Positions 24,806-33,822 are shown, counted from the first letter of the stretch. The stretch: DNA of 64,000 nucleotides from Verrucomicrobiota bacterium (GCA_023428905.1 JAEYWP010000013.1:79958-143957), one strand, 5' to 3'. Numbers and translations: made by a program. The notes: generated from the sequence alone by a model not told the origin.

Positions 24806-25719
24806 GCGCGTGCCTCCGCCAGGAGCGAGGAACGGGGCCGGCGGCGGCGTTCCTTGTCGCGATACAGGGCCGCGTCCGCCGTGGCCATCAGGGTCTCGAT
24901 CGTCCCTGCGTAGTGCCGATCAAAATACGCGACACCAACGCTGGCTTCGAGCTGGAAATGCGCGCTCTCCGTGGCGTTGCGCACGGAGTGCAGGACGGAG
25001 AGCGACTGGAGCGCCTGCTCCGTCTGCCCTTCGTTCTGCTCCACCCCCATCGCCACGAACTCATCGCCGCCGAGCCGCGCCAGGAGCGCATCCTTGCGGA
25101 AGACAGTCCGCAGGTTCGCGGCAAACTCCTTCAGGGCCTCGTCGCCCTTCTGATGGCCGAGTTCATCATTGATCTGCTTGAAGCGATCGAGGTCGAAACA
25201 GCAGAGGAAACCGGGGCCGTCCGCCTGCTGCGACTTCAGCAGCACATCGGGATGAAGGGTGTTGAAGCCGCGCCGATTGTAGAGGCCCGTCAGCTCGTCC
25301 ACCACCGCCAGCTGCCGGATGGTACGCTGCAAGCGGTGCCGCTCGATGCTGTAGATGATCGCACGCTCGAGGGTGAGGTAGTTGAACTCCCCCTTGAACA
25401 AAAAGTCCTGGGCGCCCATCTGCACCGCCTTCAGTCCGATTGCGTCATCGTTGGTCGCGGTCAGGACGATGATCGGAATTTCGGGGGCCACCCGAATCAC
25501 CCGGCTGACCGTTTCCAGCTCCCGGCTGTCCGGCAGGTTCAGGTCCAAAAGAATGATGTCGAAATCCTCCTGCTTGAGGACCTCGAGGGTGTCCGCCATG
25601 CGCGCCTTGTGCAGCACCGTGTATTTGGTGTTCAAGGCCTTCTTCAGCATCTGCTCCGTGACCTTCGCGATCATGAGCATGTCCTCGACGAGGAGCACTT
25701 TGTAGGTGGGAAGAATCAT
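24802..25719 (-). CDS. Receiver-GGDEF response regulator (diguanylate cyclase)
   Basis: A 305-residue cytoplasmic protein. Residues 1-125 form a receiver with the phospho-acceptor Asp in IILLDLNLPDS; the usual Lys near the end is in LFKGEFNY. Residues about 135-300 are a GGDEF domain with an intact active site (RLGGDEFVAMG), the DLDRFKQINDELGHQ metal/substrate motif and the DELTGLYNRRGF start. No RxxD inhibitory site precedes GGDEF (FRKDALLARL instead), so product inhibition may be absent. It should make c-di-GMP. The gene overlaps the HD-GYP gene by 4 bp and has its own FliA-type promoter at the end of the secretin gene. Confidence 0.92.
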   Translation of the reverse strand: MILPTYKVLLVEDMLMIAKVTEQMLKKALNTKYTVLHKARMADTLEVLKQEDFDIILLDLNLPDSRELETVSRVIRVAPEIPIIVLTATNDDAIGLKAVQMGAQDFLFKGEFNYLTLERAIIYSIERHRLQRTIRQLAVVDELTGLYNRRGFNTLHPDVLLKSQQADGPGFLCCFDLDRFKQINDELGHQKGDEALKEFAANLRTVFRKDALLARLGGDEFVAMGVEQNEGQTEQALQSLSVLHSVRNATESAHFQLEASVGVAYFDRHYAGTIETLMATADAALYRDKERRRRPRSSLLAEARA

Positions 25720-25831
25720 CGCGGGGATAAACCAGCCACCCGGGCCTCGGCTGACGCACCGGGCGACGTGGACGGGTCGGATCCAGCACGAACGACCATC
25801 AGCAGGGTGAAGCGACTAAGGGCTCTCCCTC

Positions 25832-25858
25832 CTATCGGCTATTTGGCGGCGGCCTTTA
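25832..25858 (-). promoter_or_regulatory. FliA (sigma-28) promoter of the cyclase/phosphodiesterase pair
   Basis: On the minus strand TAAA (25858-25855), exactly 15 bases, then GCCGATAG (25839-25832): a full -35 and seven of eight -10 bases. It overlaps the last codons and stop of the secretin gene. Predicted start is near 25825, giving a leader of about 105 bases before the ATG at 25719. Confidence 0.72.
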
Positions 25859-27323
25859 CGGAATTTTCCTCCAGGACGTCGCCGATGATCCGGGGGGTGA
25901 TGAAAAAGATCAGCTCGGTCCGCTCCATCGTGTCATACTTCCCCTGGAAGGCCTTGCCCAGCAGGGGGATGTCACCCAGGAGCGGCACCTTGCGCCGGGT
26001 GGTGGTGGCGCTGTCCTGAACCAGGCCACCCATCACGATGGTGGCGCCGTCGCGGATGCGGACGATCGAGGAGGCCTGCCGGATATCGATCACCGGGGCG
26101 ATGGTGTTGCCGGTGGCAGAACTGGCCATGCGCACGAGTCGGCTCACCGCCGGCGTGATGTCGAGGGTGATGATTCCCGAAGCGGAGACCTGCGGGGTGA
26201 TGGACAGCACCGTGCCGACGGTGATGTTTTCCACGCGCTCCGTTTCCGTGATGACCGGCGGCGTGCCGGGCGACTGCGTGACCTCGCGCAGAAAAATCGG
26301 AATATCCTGACCGACGCGGACCACGGCAGGCTGGTTGTTCAGCGTCCGGAGGCGCGGCTTGGAGACGACCTTCAGGTCGCCCTGCTGTTTCAGGGCATCG
26401 AGCACCACGCTGGTGCCGCCGCGCTGGTGGCCGATGCGAACGCCGGTCGCGGGCAGGGCCGGCCCGAAGACCGGGCTCTGGACAATCAGGCCGGCGGCAT
26501 CCGTCAGGCCGAGCTGGCCCGGGATGGTGCTGAAGGTGGTGTCGAGGCTCTCCGACACCCGCTGCCAGTTCACGCCGAGCTGGGTGGATTCGTTGAGGGC
26601 GATCTCGTAGACCTCCACTTCCAGGTCGACCTGCCGTATGACGCTGTTCGATACACTTGCGAGGTAGCGCGCCACGGTCTCCACGTTGCGGTGGCTGTCC
26701 GTCACCAGGATCGTGCCGGAGAGGCCACTGACAGTGTAGGTGCCCTTCTCGGAGAGCAGGGTCTTGAGCTGTTCCGAGAGCTCGGTCCAGAAGCTGATGG
26801 TCGAGTTGTTCGTCACCGTCATGGACGAACCCTCGTTGGCGCCCCCGCCGGAGCCACCTCCGGACGAACCGCCGCCGCCGCCGCCGCTCGAGCCGCCGGA
26901 ACTGATCTGCACGGCGCTGGAGCCCTGCCCCGAGCGCGTGACCTGGATGTAGTCGAGTTGGAAGAGCCGGGTCTCGCGGTTGCGCACCCGCAGCAGTTTC
27001 CCCTCGCGGGTGAAATAATAACCGTTGGCCTCGAGCAGTGCGCCCATCGCGAGATCGAGCGGCAGGTCCTGGAAGTCGACCGTCACGTCCCCCTCCACGT
27101 CGAGGTCGGGCACGATGTTCAGGCGGTTGGCCCGGGCAAAGAGGGCGAGGGCCTGCTTGATTGGAACATTCTCGGCCGAAAAGCTAAAAAGCACGTCGGT
27201 CTGCGCCACGCCGGCATCGGCGAGGGTGGAGGCCACGGGCGCGGCCGTCTCCTGCGCGCGGAGGGGCGCCAGGCAGAGCAGTCCGGCGGCAAACGAGAAA
27301 AGGAGGCGTAGGGTGCCGGTCAT
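25839..27323 (-). CDS. MshL-like outer-membrane secretin
   Basis: A 494-residue secretin with a signal peptide (LRLLFSFAAGLLCLAPLRAQ). An STN-type N-domain (ENVPIKQALALFARANRLNI) precedes the FQLDYIQVTRSG strand, a Gly/Ser-rich loop (about 140-165) and ISFWTELSEQLKTLL, a combination characteristic of MSHA-type MshL secretins. The C-terminal secretin barrel contains VVLDALKQQGDLKVVSKPRL, VGQDIPIFL and ATIVMGGLVQDS. It should form the outer-membrane channel for the pilus. It follows the PilP-like gene by 4 bp. The final codons carry a promoter for the next gene. Confidence 0.88.
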   Translation of the reverse strand: MTGTLRLLFSFAAGLLCLAPLRAQETAAPVASTLADAGVAQTDVLFSFSAENVPIKQALALFARANRLNIVPDLDVEGDVTVDFQDLPLDLAMGALLEANGYYFTREGKLLRVRNRETRLFQLDYIQVTRSGQGSSAVQISSGGSSGGGGGGSSGGGSGGGANEGSSMTVTNNSTISFWTELSEQLKTLLSEKGTYTVSGLSGTILVTDSHRNVETVARYLASVSNSVIRQVDLEVEVYEIALNESTQLGVNWQRVSESLDTTFSTIPGQLGLTDAAGLIVQSPVFGPALPATGVRIGHQRGGTSVVLDALKQQGDLKVVSKPRLRTLNNQPAVVRVGQDIPIFLREVTQSPGTPPVITETERVENITVGTVLSITPQVSASGIITLDITPAVSRLVRMASSATGNTIAPVIDIRQASSIVRIRDGATIVMGGLVQDSATTTRRKVPLLGDIPLLGKAFQGKYDTMERTELIFFITPRIIGDVLEENSVKAAAK

Positions 27324-27327
27324 GACA

Positions 27328-27864
27328 TTAAGGAGTGGCGGCCAGCAGGCGCGCCGGAGTCTTCAGGACAAAGGGCTGGCCGACGGTGAGCAGGTCCTCT
27401 CCGCGCCAGTGGCTGACGTGCACCCCGTCGCGGGTGATCCGGGAAATGGAGACGCGCCCCACCCGGTCGCCCTCGGCCTGGATGCGACCATTGACCAGGG
27501 CGAGCGAGCGCCCTGCCTGTGTCCAGATCGCCGATACGAGGACTGCCTCCTCCAGGTCGGGCAGATCCTCGGCGGCGGCGGAAACGTCCTGGACCACCGG
27601 GCGCCGGAGAACAAAGGGATCGCGGGCCGGCTTCTGCAGGAGGGCAGTGAGGGCGGCCCAGTCGCGGTCGAGCGGTGCGGCCGCATCGCCGGCGGCACCG
27701 GCAGTCGAGTCGGCTTCTGGATAACCCGCTCCTGCCGCGGCCGCGGGTGTGACCCGGGCGTAGGTGGTCGGACGCGTTTCCGACCAAACGGTGAAGCCAA
27801 CCGCGCCCGCAGCTCCGAGGGCGAGCACGGCGACGACTTTGGGGTTGTTGAGGATTTTCCTCAT
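27328..27864 (-). CDS. PilP/GspC/MshK-like pilus assembly protein
   Basis: A 178-residue protein with one N-terminal membrane segment (VVAVLALGAAGAVGFTVW), an Ala-rich linker, and a periplasmic domain (LQKPARDPFVLRRPVVQD, VLVSAIWTQAGRSLALVNGR, VGQPFVLKTP) of the kind found in GspC/PilP/MshK proteins that link the inner-membrane complex to the secretin. Assignment rests on layout and position between a PilO-like gene and the secretin gene; sequence similarity is low. It overlaps the upstream gene by 4 bp (ATGA). Confidence 0.68.
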   Translation of the reverse strand: MRKILNNPKVVAVLALGAAGAVGFTVWSETRPTTYARVTPAAAAGAGYPEADSTAGAAGDAAAPLDRDWAALTALLQKPARDPFVLRRPVVQDVSAAAEDLPDLEEAVLVSAIWTQAGRSLALVNGRIQAEGDRVGRVSISRITRDGVHVSHWRGEDLLTVGQPFVLKTPARLLAATP

Positions 27865-28496
27865 GGCTGGGTGCGCGACAGGAACCGAAGCTGAACCTCG
27901 GCCGTGTGCCGCCCCTCCTCATCGGCACGGACGGACAGGCGGGTAAGGTCAATCCGCTTGGGAAACGAGGAAAAGCGCTCAGTCAGAGCCAGTAAGGAGG
28001 CAAAAGGATCGGAGTTGCCCGCGACCGGGCTCAGTTTACCGCGCACGGGGAGGAACTGGACCGGGGCGGCGCCCGGGGTCGCCTCGGTCTCGGCGACGGG
28101 AAGCGCCTGGAACGAGCCATCCCAACCGAGCGTGGCACCGAGTTTGGTCAACGCATCGAGGGACGCCGCCAGGGAGGCAGCGCCGTCGAGCACCTGCTCC
28201 TGCGCAGACGCGGCGCGGGTGGCGAACTCGGCTGCCTCCGGTTCGCTCGCCACCGCGGCCAGCGCGAGCACCTCCTGCTCCAGCGCCTGAAGAGGCTGGA
28301 AGGACACACGTTCCGACCGAATCGCCGGGCCGGTCACCACCAGGGTCCAGAGGGTGATGGCTCCGAGCGCCACGATGGGAATCACCACGGGCAGGGCCCG
28401 GCGCACCTTGAGGCCGCGTGGGGCGTCGGGCCAGCCGGGCACCTCCGTCAGGGTGTGCCAGAGCGCCAGCAGCCGAAGTTTGAAAGGATTATTCAA
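27861..28496 (-). CDS. PilO/GspM/MshJ-like inner-membrane protein
   Basis: A 211-residue protein with a short cytoplasmic N-terminus, one membrane segment (LPVVIPIVALGAITLWTLVV), a helical stretch (PLQALEQEVLALAAVASEP), and a small periplasmic domain. This matches the PilO/MshJ slot by layout and gene order. The start is a TTG at 28496: it has a good Shine-Dalgarno (GGAGG five bases upstream), and there is no ATG before the hydrophobic segment in this frame except one embedded in the upstream gene. The TTG overlaps the stop region of the PilM-like gene, indicating translational coupling. Confidence 0.68.
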   Translation of the reverse strand: MNNPFKLRLLALWHTLTEVPGWPDAPRGLKVRRALPVVIPIVALGAITLWTLVVTGPAIRSERVSFQPLQALEQEVLALAAVASEPEAAEFATRAASAQEQVLDGAASLAASLDALTKLGATLGWDGSFQALPVAETEATPGAAPVQFLPVRGKLSPVAGNSDPFASLLALTERFSSFPKRIDLTRLSVRADEEGRHTAEVQLRFLSRTQP

Positions 28497-29994
28497 GGAG
28501 ACCTCCCTGCAGGACAAACCGCTGCCTGTCCTGGCCCGCGCGGGCGGGCCGTTGCAGCACGGGTTTGCCGGCGTCAAAGCGCGCGCGCAGGGCGCTGCGC
28601 TCGAGTTGCCCCTGGATCGCGGTCAGCAGCGTGCTCGCGCTCTCCGCATCCGCTTCCACCAGCCCTTCCAGTCGAAACGTCCAGCGCGGACTCTCCTCGG
28701 TCTCCCACTTCACCTGCGCATCCGTCAGCCGCACTCCGTCGGGCAGGGCATCCGCCACCAGGGCGAGAAAACGGGCGGGCACCCCGCGGAGACGGCCGGC
28801 GGCGAGGGCTTCGATCCACTGCTGGTCAAGCGCCAGGCTGCCGTTGCGGGCGATCAACCGGTCGCGCTCTGTCAGGAGCTGGGACTCACGCGAGGCCAGC
28901 TCGGCATGCCGCGTCCGTTCGGCGGCGAAACGCTCGCGCTGGGCGAGGTCGCCGACGGCGAGGGCCGCCGCACCCGACCAGCAGGCGGTGATGGCGAGCA
29001 GGCGGAGCAGGGCGCGGCGGCGGCGGCGGCTGAAATAGCCCAGCAGCAGGTTCACCGGCTGCCGCGCGGGAAGTTTGATCGCGGTCTGGAGCCAGTCGAG
29101 CGGGGTGGTCGGAAGGACGGTGATCTTTTTGTCCGCCCCGCACTTGGCCTGGAGGTGCGGCACACATTTGCCACTCCGGGCCATCACCCAGACGTGCTCG
29201 ACCGGGCATCCGTACTGCTGCTTTGCATACAGGAGGGAGCGGTTGACCTCGACGCCGACGCGGGCCGGCTCGGCTCCGAGCGAGGCGAGGATGGTGCGAT
29301 AAAAGACCAGCGGCCCCCCCACCCTGCCCACCACCACGACGGTGGTCTCGCCAAGGTCCACCACCAGCAGCAGCGGGGTGTCCTTGCCCAGCGGCATGCG
29401 GCTGAGTTCCCGGTGCAGCGGAACCACCAGCGGAAGAATGCGGGTGAGGTCGAGGCGGCGCGCGAGCAGAAGCCGGTTGAGCTGATCGTAGAAACTGCCT
29501 GGCAGGAGGTGGAGCAGGTAGGACTGCTCCTGGCGCGCCACCACGGTGGGCTGGCTCACCCAGAGCATGGGTTCCTGCTCCTTTTCGATCCGCTCCACCC
29601 GGCGCTGCAGGTACACGCGGGCGGCCGCCGGCGCGACGGGGGCGTTTTCCGGCTGGTGAGTAAAGTTCTCCGTTTCGAGCAGGAGAAACATCTCCGTGCC
29701 GGTGAAACCCAGCTGGTCCAGTGCGTCGTCGAGCGCCTCGCCAAAGGCGTCAATCGACTCCGCGCGCGTCGGGCAGGTCCACTCCTTGACCAGCTTCTGA
29801 CGGCGGAAGACGGCGGCGTGAAAGGCGCCGTGCAGCCAGGAGACGCCGAGAATGTCGCCATTGTCGCGACCCTGGCGCACCCGGCGCGGCGGCGCCGGCT
29901 GCGGCGTGGGAGCGCGGGAGGCCGGCGTGCCCGTGCCGGACGTGTCCGGTCCGGACGCGACGAGCAAGGCGGAGATGTCGTCCTGGTTGCTCAT
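28489..29994 (-). CDS. Fused PilM/PilN-like (MshI/GspL-like) pilus assembly protein
   Basis: A 501-residue protein. Residues about 45-310 form an actin-like ATPase-type domain (ILGVSWLHGAFHAAVF, LLLVVDLGETTVVVVGRVGG), as in PilM. A membrane segment follows (ALLRLLAITACWSGAAALAV, about 330-350), then a coiled coil and a small periplasmic domain as in PilN. One gene thus covers both slots, like GspL and MshI. It should sit in the inner membrane and connect the ATPase/platform to PilO- and secretin-side proteins. It overlaps the minor pilin gene by 4 bp (29991-29994). Confidence 0.78.
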   Translation of the reverse strand: MSNQDDISALLVASGPDTSGTGTPASRAPTPQPAPPRRVRQGRDNGDILGVSWLHGAFHAAVFRRQKLVKEWTCPTRAESIDAFGEALDDALDQLGFTGTEMFLLLETENFTHQPENAPVAPAAARVYLQRRVERIEKEQEPMLWVSQPTVVARQEQSYLLHLLPGSFYDQLNRLLLARRLDLTRILPLVVPLHRELSRMPLGKDTPLLLVVDLGETTVVVVGRVGGPLVFYRTILASLGAEPARVGVEVNRSLLYAKQQYGCPVEHVWVMARSGKCVPHLQAKCGADKKITVLPTTPLDWLQTAIKLPARQPVNLLLGYFSRRRRRALLRLLAITACWSGAAALAVGDLAQRERFAAERTRHAELASRESQLLTERDRLIARNGSLALDQQWIEALAAGRLRGVPARFLALVADALPDGVRLTDAQVKWETEESPRWTFRLEGLVEADAESASTLLTAIQGQLERSALRARFDAGKPVLQRPARAGQDRQRFVLQGGLLE

Positions 29995-30899
29995 TGGGGC
30001 AGCCAGATGTGCTCGTTAGTAAACACGAAGGTCTTACCCGTCGTACTCACGACGTACATGAATTGTAGAATTTTGCCCTGGTCGTCAGAATAAAGCTCCA
30101 GAACTGCGTTAGGCCGAAGCTCTACCAACTCCGGCCCATCTGTTGGACTCAGCGTTACCACTTCCATTTTCCCATCATGCATGTATCCAAAAGATGCCGT
30201 CTTGGGTCCCAGCCCCCCTGTCGGTGCTGCGGTTTCTTGGGTGTCTTCTTTTTTATCCGCGCCGCCTCCGACGTCGTTGTTACCTTTTTCCTTATCGGAT
30301 GGTGCGCCTGTGGGCCCACTTGCGCTTGAGATATTCTTCAATGAAACAGTGAAGCTCCTGAATACCGGGCGGAGGTTAATCCGCTGAACCAGCAAGAAAT
30401 CAGCCTCTTCCAGCTGTCCCCATTGGGTCGCAAAAGAATCCGGCATTTGCCCGTCACTGGTATTCCAAACGTCATCAAACACGATGGCGGCCGGAAGGGG
30501 GTGATCACGACTCATACTGGAAATCAGCAGCGCACGGCTCGTCGAAAGATCAACGAGATAGCGCCGATGCGATCCGCGGTTGTTCCACAGCACACCCGTC
30601 TCTGACGTAACTGCGAAAGGAAGTACCTGACCCGTCCACGTTGGGATGTAATCGGGATCATTGGGATACGGATAAGGATTTGGCGGCGCGGTTGGTACCA
30701 CATGCTTTTCCTCCGTAAAACTCTCAATATATGTGGCAATGGCTCTGAGATTCTTGGCTTCCGCATCGAGAGCCGCGCGTTGCGTCGCGCGCATCACGTT
30801 GGGCGTGATCACCGCCGCGAGGATGGAGATGATCGCGAGGACGCCGATCAGTTCGATCAGGGTGAAACCGAGACGCCGACGGGCAGAGGAGGCGGTCAT
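29991..30899 (-). CDS. Type IV pilin-like (minor) pilin with foreign-looking globular domain
   Basis: A 302-residue prepilin: a short basic leader, cleavage site RRRLG-FTLIELIGVL with Glu5, and a hydrophobic helix (VLAIISILAAVITPNVM). The mature protein is large, with an acidic/Gly-rich loop (EKGNNDVGGGADKKED). The ATG at 30899 overlaps the platform gene stop (ATGA). Codons for the first 45 residues are GC-rich like the neighbours, but about 30000-30760 falls to near half GC, suggesting that the exposed domain was acquired or exchanged. It is placed as a minor pilin or adhesin because it lies inside the operon rather than at its head. Confidence 0.85.
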   Translation of the reverse strand: MTASSARRRLGFTLIELIGVLAIISILAAVITPNVMRATQRAALDAEAKNLRAIATYIESFTEEKHVVPTAPPNPYPYPNDPDYIPTWTGQVLPFAVTSETGVLWNNRGSHRRYLVDLSTSRALLISSMSRDHPLPAAIVFDDVWNTSDGQMPDSFATQWGQLEEADFLLVQRINLRPVFRSFTVSLKNISSASGPTGAPSDKEKGNNDVGGGADKKEDTQETAAPTGGLGPKTASFGYMHDGKMEVVTLSPTDGPELVELRPNAVLELYSDDQGKILQFMYVVSTTGKTFVFTNEHIWLPQ

Positions 30900-32104
30900 C
30901 GCACGGTCCAGAGTTGAAGGATGGGCAGGATCACCGCCAGGGCCACGACGCCCACCACGGCGATGAGGGAAAGCATCATCACCGGATCGAAGATCGCGAA
31001 GACGATCTTGATGCGCCGGGGGATGACCTTGTTGTAATACTCCGACACGCTCTGGAGGGAAAAATCCAGCGTGCCGGAGGTCTCGCCGGTGGAGATCATC
31101 GTCACCACGGTGGCGGGGAAAACATCGTGCTGCGCGAGGCATTTGCTCAGCGGGGTGCCCTCCGAAACCCCGGTGCGCACGGCGCTGACCGCGCGGGCGA
31201 TGGCGCGGTTTCCGACCAACCCCTCGCAAATTTCCAGGCCGCGCAGGATGGGGATGCCCGCCTTGTAGAGCATGCCGAGGTTGTGGGTGAAGCGGGACAG
31301 CGCGAACATGCCCACCAATTCGCCAAAGATCGGCAGCCGCATCTTGGCGCGGTCAAAGAGCGCGGCGTACGTCTCCGAGCGCAGGAGCAGCCGGACGCCG
31401 ACCACCAGGCCCGCGAGCAGGCCGAGAAGGACATGCCAGCCGCCGACGAGCCCGTCGCTGATCCCCATCACGATGCGGGTGAGGAGCGGAATCTCGAGGT
31501 TGAGATCGACCAGGAGGGTGACAAAACGCGGCACCACGAAGGTAAAGAGCAGGAGCACGAGGAGGGTCGCGGCCGTCAGCACCATCAAGGGGTAGATCAG
31601 GGCCTGGCGCACGTCGCCCATCAGCCCGTCCAGCCACTCGTAATACGCACTCAGGCTTTCAAAGACCTCGGGAAGTCGCCCGGAGACTTCGCCCGCCTGG
31701 ACCACCGCGACAGTTTCCGGTGGGAAACAGCGCGGGAAGCCAGCCATCGCCTGGTGGAGCGGCACCCCGAGGGTGACACTTTCCTGGAGGGCGGCGACGA
31801 CGGTGCCGAGCTTGGCGCCCTCTGCATCCTTCGCCAGGCGCTCGAGGGCGTTCGGCACGGTGATGCCGGCCTTGAGCAGCAGGTTCAGCTGCACAAAAAA
31901 ACCGATCAGCTCGGCACGTTTCAGCCGCGTGCGGCTGCCGCGCCCCTCGCTGGCGCCGGCCGACGCGGCGCCCTCCTGGGCCTCCACCAGCCAAACGCCC
32001 GCGGTGCGAAGCCTGCTTTCCAGCAGGGCCAGGCTGTCCGCCTCGAGCGAGCCGTTCACCAGCTGGCCGGCGGCATTGTAGGCGCGGTAGCGATACAGGC
32101 TCAT
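30896..32104 (-). CDS. GspF/PilC/MshG-like inner-membrane platform protein
   Basis: A 402-residue polytopic protein with two GspF domains (about 70-190 and 270-395). Landmarks are IGFFVQLNLLLKAGITVPNALE, FPRCFPPETVAVVQAGEVSG, FTHNLGMLYKAGIPILRGLE and VVTMISTGETSGTLD, with three membrane segments. The N-terminal 60 residues carry a SLYRYRAYNAAGQLVNGSLEA strand typical of T2SS/T4P platforms. It should anchor the ATPase and couple ATP hydrolysis to pilin movement. It sits 2 bp after the ATPase gene and overlaps the minor pilin gene by 4 bp. Confidence 0.92.
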   Translation of the reverse strand: MSLYRYRAYNAAGQLVNGSLEADSLALLESRLRTAGVWLVEAQEGAASAGASEGRGSRTRLKRAELIGFFVQLNLLLKAGITVPNALERLAKDAEGAKLGTVVAALQESVTLGVPLHQAMAGFPRCFPPETVAVVQAGEVSGRLPEVFESLSAYYEWLDGLMGDVRQALIYPLMVLTAATLLVLLLFTFVVPRFVTLLVDLNLEIPLLTRIVMGISDGLVGGWHVLLGLLAGLVVGVRLLLRSETYAALFDRAKMRLPIFGELVGMFALSRFTHNLGMLYKAGIPILRGLEICEGLVGNRAIARAVSAVRTGVSEGTPLSKCLAQHDVFPATVVTMISTGETSGTLDFSLQSVSEYYNKVIPRRIKIVFAIFDPVMMLSLIAVVGVVALAVILPILQLWTVR

Positions 32105-32106
32105 GG

Positions 32107-33783
32107 CTATTTCGCGAAAGCGACGCGAAAAACCTCCTCCAGGGAGGTGTCTCCCTGGAAGGCGCGGCGCAGGCCATCGTCAAAAAGCCGCGGCATGCCG
32201 CGCGCGCGCGCGACCTGGTCGAGCTTCTCCACGCTGCCGGTGGGAAGGACGGAGTGGTATTCCTCGTCGACTTCGAAGAATTCGAAAATCGCGACGCGGC
32301 CGCGGTAACCCTGCTGGCGGCACTCGGGGCAGCCGCGCGGTTTCCACAGTGTCGGTTCGCGGTCCCCGGGGACCGGCAGGTTGAAGGTTCGCAGGTGGCT
32401 GCAGGGGTCCTTCACCGGCTCGCGGCAGACCGGGCAGAGGCGCCGCACCAGGCGCTGGGCGATGATGAGGTGGAGGGTGGCGGGAAGCAGGAAAGGCTCG
32501 ACTCCGAGGTCGATCAGCCGCGGCACCGCGGTGAGCGAGTCGTTGGTGTGCAGCGAACTGAAAACGAGGTGGCCGGTGAGGGCGGCGCGCACCATCAGCT
32601 GCGCCGTCTCCTTGTCGCGGGTCTCGCCGACAAGCAGGACATCCGGGTCCTGCCGCAGGAGGGTGCGCAGTCCGGAGCTGAAGGTCAGGCCCACCTTCTC
32701 GTTGATCTGCGTCTGGCGGATCTGGGGGAGGCGGTATTCGATCGGGTCCTCGAGGGTGAAGACCGCGCGTTCGCCGCGGTTCACCCCGTTGAGGGCGGTG
32801 TAAAGCGTGGTGGTTTTCCCACTACCGGTGGGACCGGTGACAAGCACGACCCCGTGCGGGCGGGTGACGGCCTTGCCCAGCGCGGTCTCGGCCTCGGGCC
32901 GCAGGCCGAGGGAGTGCAGGTCGAGCAGGAGGTTGCCACTGTCGAGGATGCGCAGGACGACGCTTTCGCCATAACTGGTCGGCAGGCAGGAAACGCGCAG
33001 GTTGAGCTCGCGGCGCCCGAGCAGAAAACTGAAGCGGCCATCCTGTGGCAGGCGAGTCTCGGACACGTCGAGGTTGGCCATCACCTTGACGCGCGCGATG
33101 AAGGGATCCTGCAGATCCTTCGGCACCAGCAGGAAGGCCTGCATCACACCGTCGCAGCGCATGCGGATGCGCAGCGATTTTTCGTCGGGCTCAAAATGGA
33201 TGTCGGAGGCGGCCTTGCGCACCGCGGCGCCGATGATCTGCTCGATCGCCCGGATCATCGGGGCGGTGTTGTCGTCCCCCGACTTCCGGCCGCTGATCTT
33301 CATCAACTCGTCGATCGTCTGGTCGAGCGAGCCCTCGCGTTCGTAGGCCTGGGCGAGTTTTTCGAGCAGGTCGAGCTTGGGGGCGTTCAGAACCTCGACC
33401 TTGAGGCGGGTCAGCTGCTCCACCCGGTCGATGGCAACCACGTCGAACGGGTCGGCCATCACCAGGGTCAGTGTATCCTCACGACGGCGACAGGCCATGA
33501 CCGCGGCCTGCTTGCAGTAGTCGTAGGGCAGGAGGCGGAGGGCGGCGCCGTCGATCTCCAGCTTGGAGAGGTCGACCGTGGCGGTCTGCGCGTCCTGGGC
33601 GAGGAAGTTGGAGATGTCCTGCTCGGAGACAAAGCCCAGCTCCTGCAGGACGGCGCCGATCAGCCGGCCTGTGCGCTTCTGTTCGCGCAGGGCCAGTTCC
33701 AGCTGGTGGCGCGTGATCAGGCCCGCCTCGAGCAGGCGGTCGCCCAGGCGCTTGGTCGGCGGGGTTACCGGAGGGGTAGCCAT
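32107..33783 (-). CDS. MshE/GspE-type pilus assembly ATPase with MshEN domain
   Basis: A 558-residue cytoplasmic hexameric ATPase. Residues about 12-60 contain the MshEN pattern in tandem: RLGDRLLEAGLITRHQLELA followed by LIGAVLQELGFVSEQDIS, each with the Leu and Gln spacing known to bind c-di-GMP. The C-terminal half has Walker A (TGPTGSGKTTT), Asp box, Walker B (DPDVLLVGETRD), His box (SSLHTND) and a tetra-Cys zinc motif (CPVC and CPEC). It should power pilus extension under c-di-GMP control, fitting the neighbouring cyclase and phosphodiesterase. A terminator-like hairpin with T6 ends directly at its start codon. Confidence 0.92.
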   Translation of the reverse strand: MATPPVTPPTKRLGDRLLEAGLITRHQLELALREQKRTGRLIGAVLQELGFVSEQDISNFLAQDAQTATVDLSKLEIDGAALRLLPYDYCKQAAVMACRRREDTLTLVMADPFDVVAIDRVEQLTRLKVEVLNAPKLDLLEKLAQAYEREGSLDQTIDELMKISGRKSGDDNTAPMIRAIEQIIGAAVRKAASDIHFEPDEKSLRIRMRCDGVMQAFLLVPKDLQDPFIARVKVMANLDVSETRLPQDGRFSFLLGRRELNLRVSCLPTSYGESVVLRILDSGNLLLDLHSLGLRPEAETALGKAVTRPHGVVLVTGPTGSGKTTTLYTALNGVNRGERAVFTLEDPIEYRLPQIRQTQINEKVGLTFSSGLRTLLRQDPDVLLVGETRDKETAQLMVRAALTGHLVFSSLHTNDSLTAVPRLIDLGVEPFLLPATLHLIIAQRLVRRLCPVCREPVKDPCSHLRTFNLPVPGDREPTLWKPRGCPECRQQGYRGRVAIFEFFEVDEEYHSVLPTGSVEKLDQVARARGMPRLFDDGLRRAFQGDTSLEEVFRVAFAK

Positions 33784-33822
33784 AAAAAAGCGGGCTCGAT
33801 CCGAGAAGGGAGCGCAGCCCGC
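33784..33822 (-). terminator. Terminator-like hairpin between the pilin and ATPase genes
   Basis: On the minus strand GCGGGCT (33822-33816) pairs with AGCCCGC (33796-33790) around a 19-base loop and is followed by T6 (33789-33784), which abuts the ATG of the ATPase gene. It probably ends most transcripts after the abundant pilin while letting some read through. Confidence 0.65.

Noticed and set aside
26821..26900. Gly/Ser codon repeat in the secretin gene as a mobile insertion
   Set aside because: A Gly/Ser-rich loop at this place is normal for MshL-type secretins and the frame is maintained.
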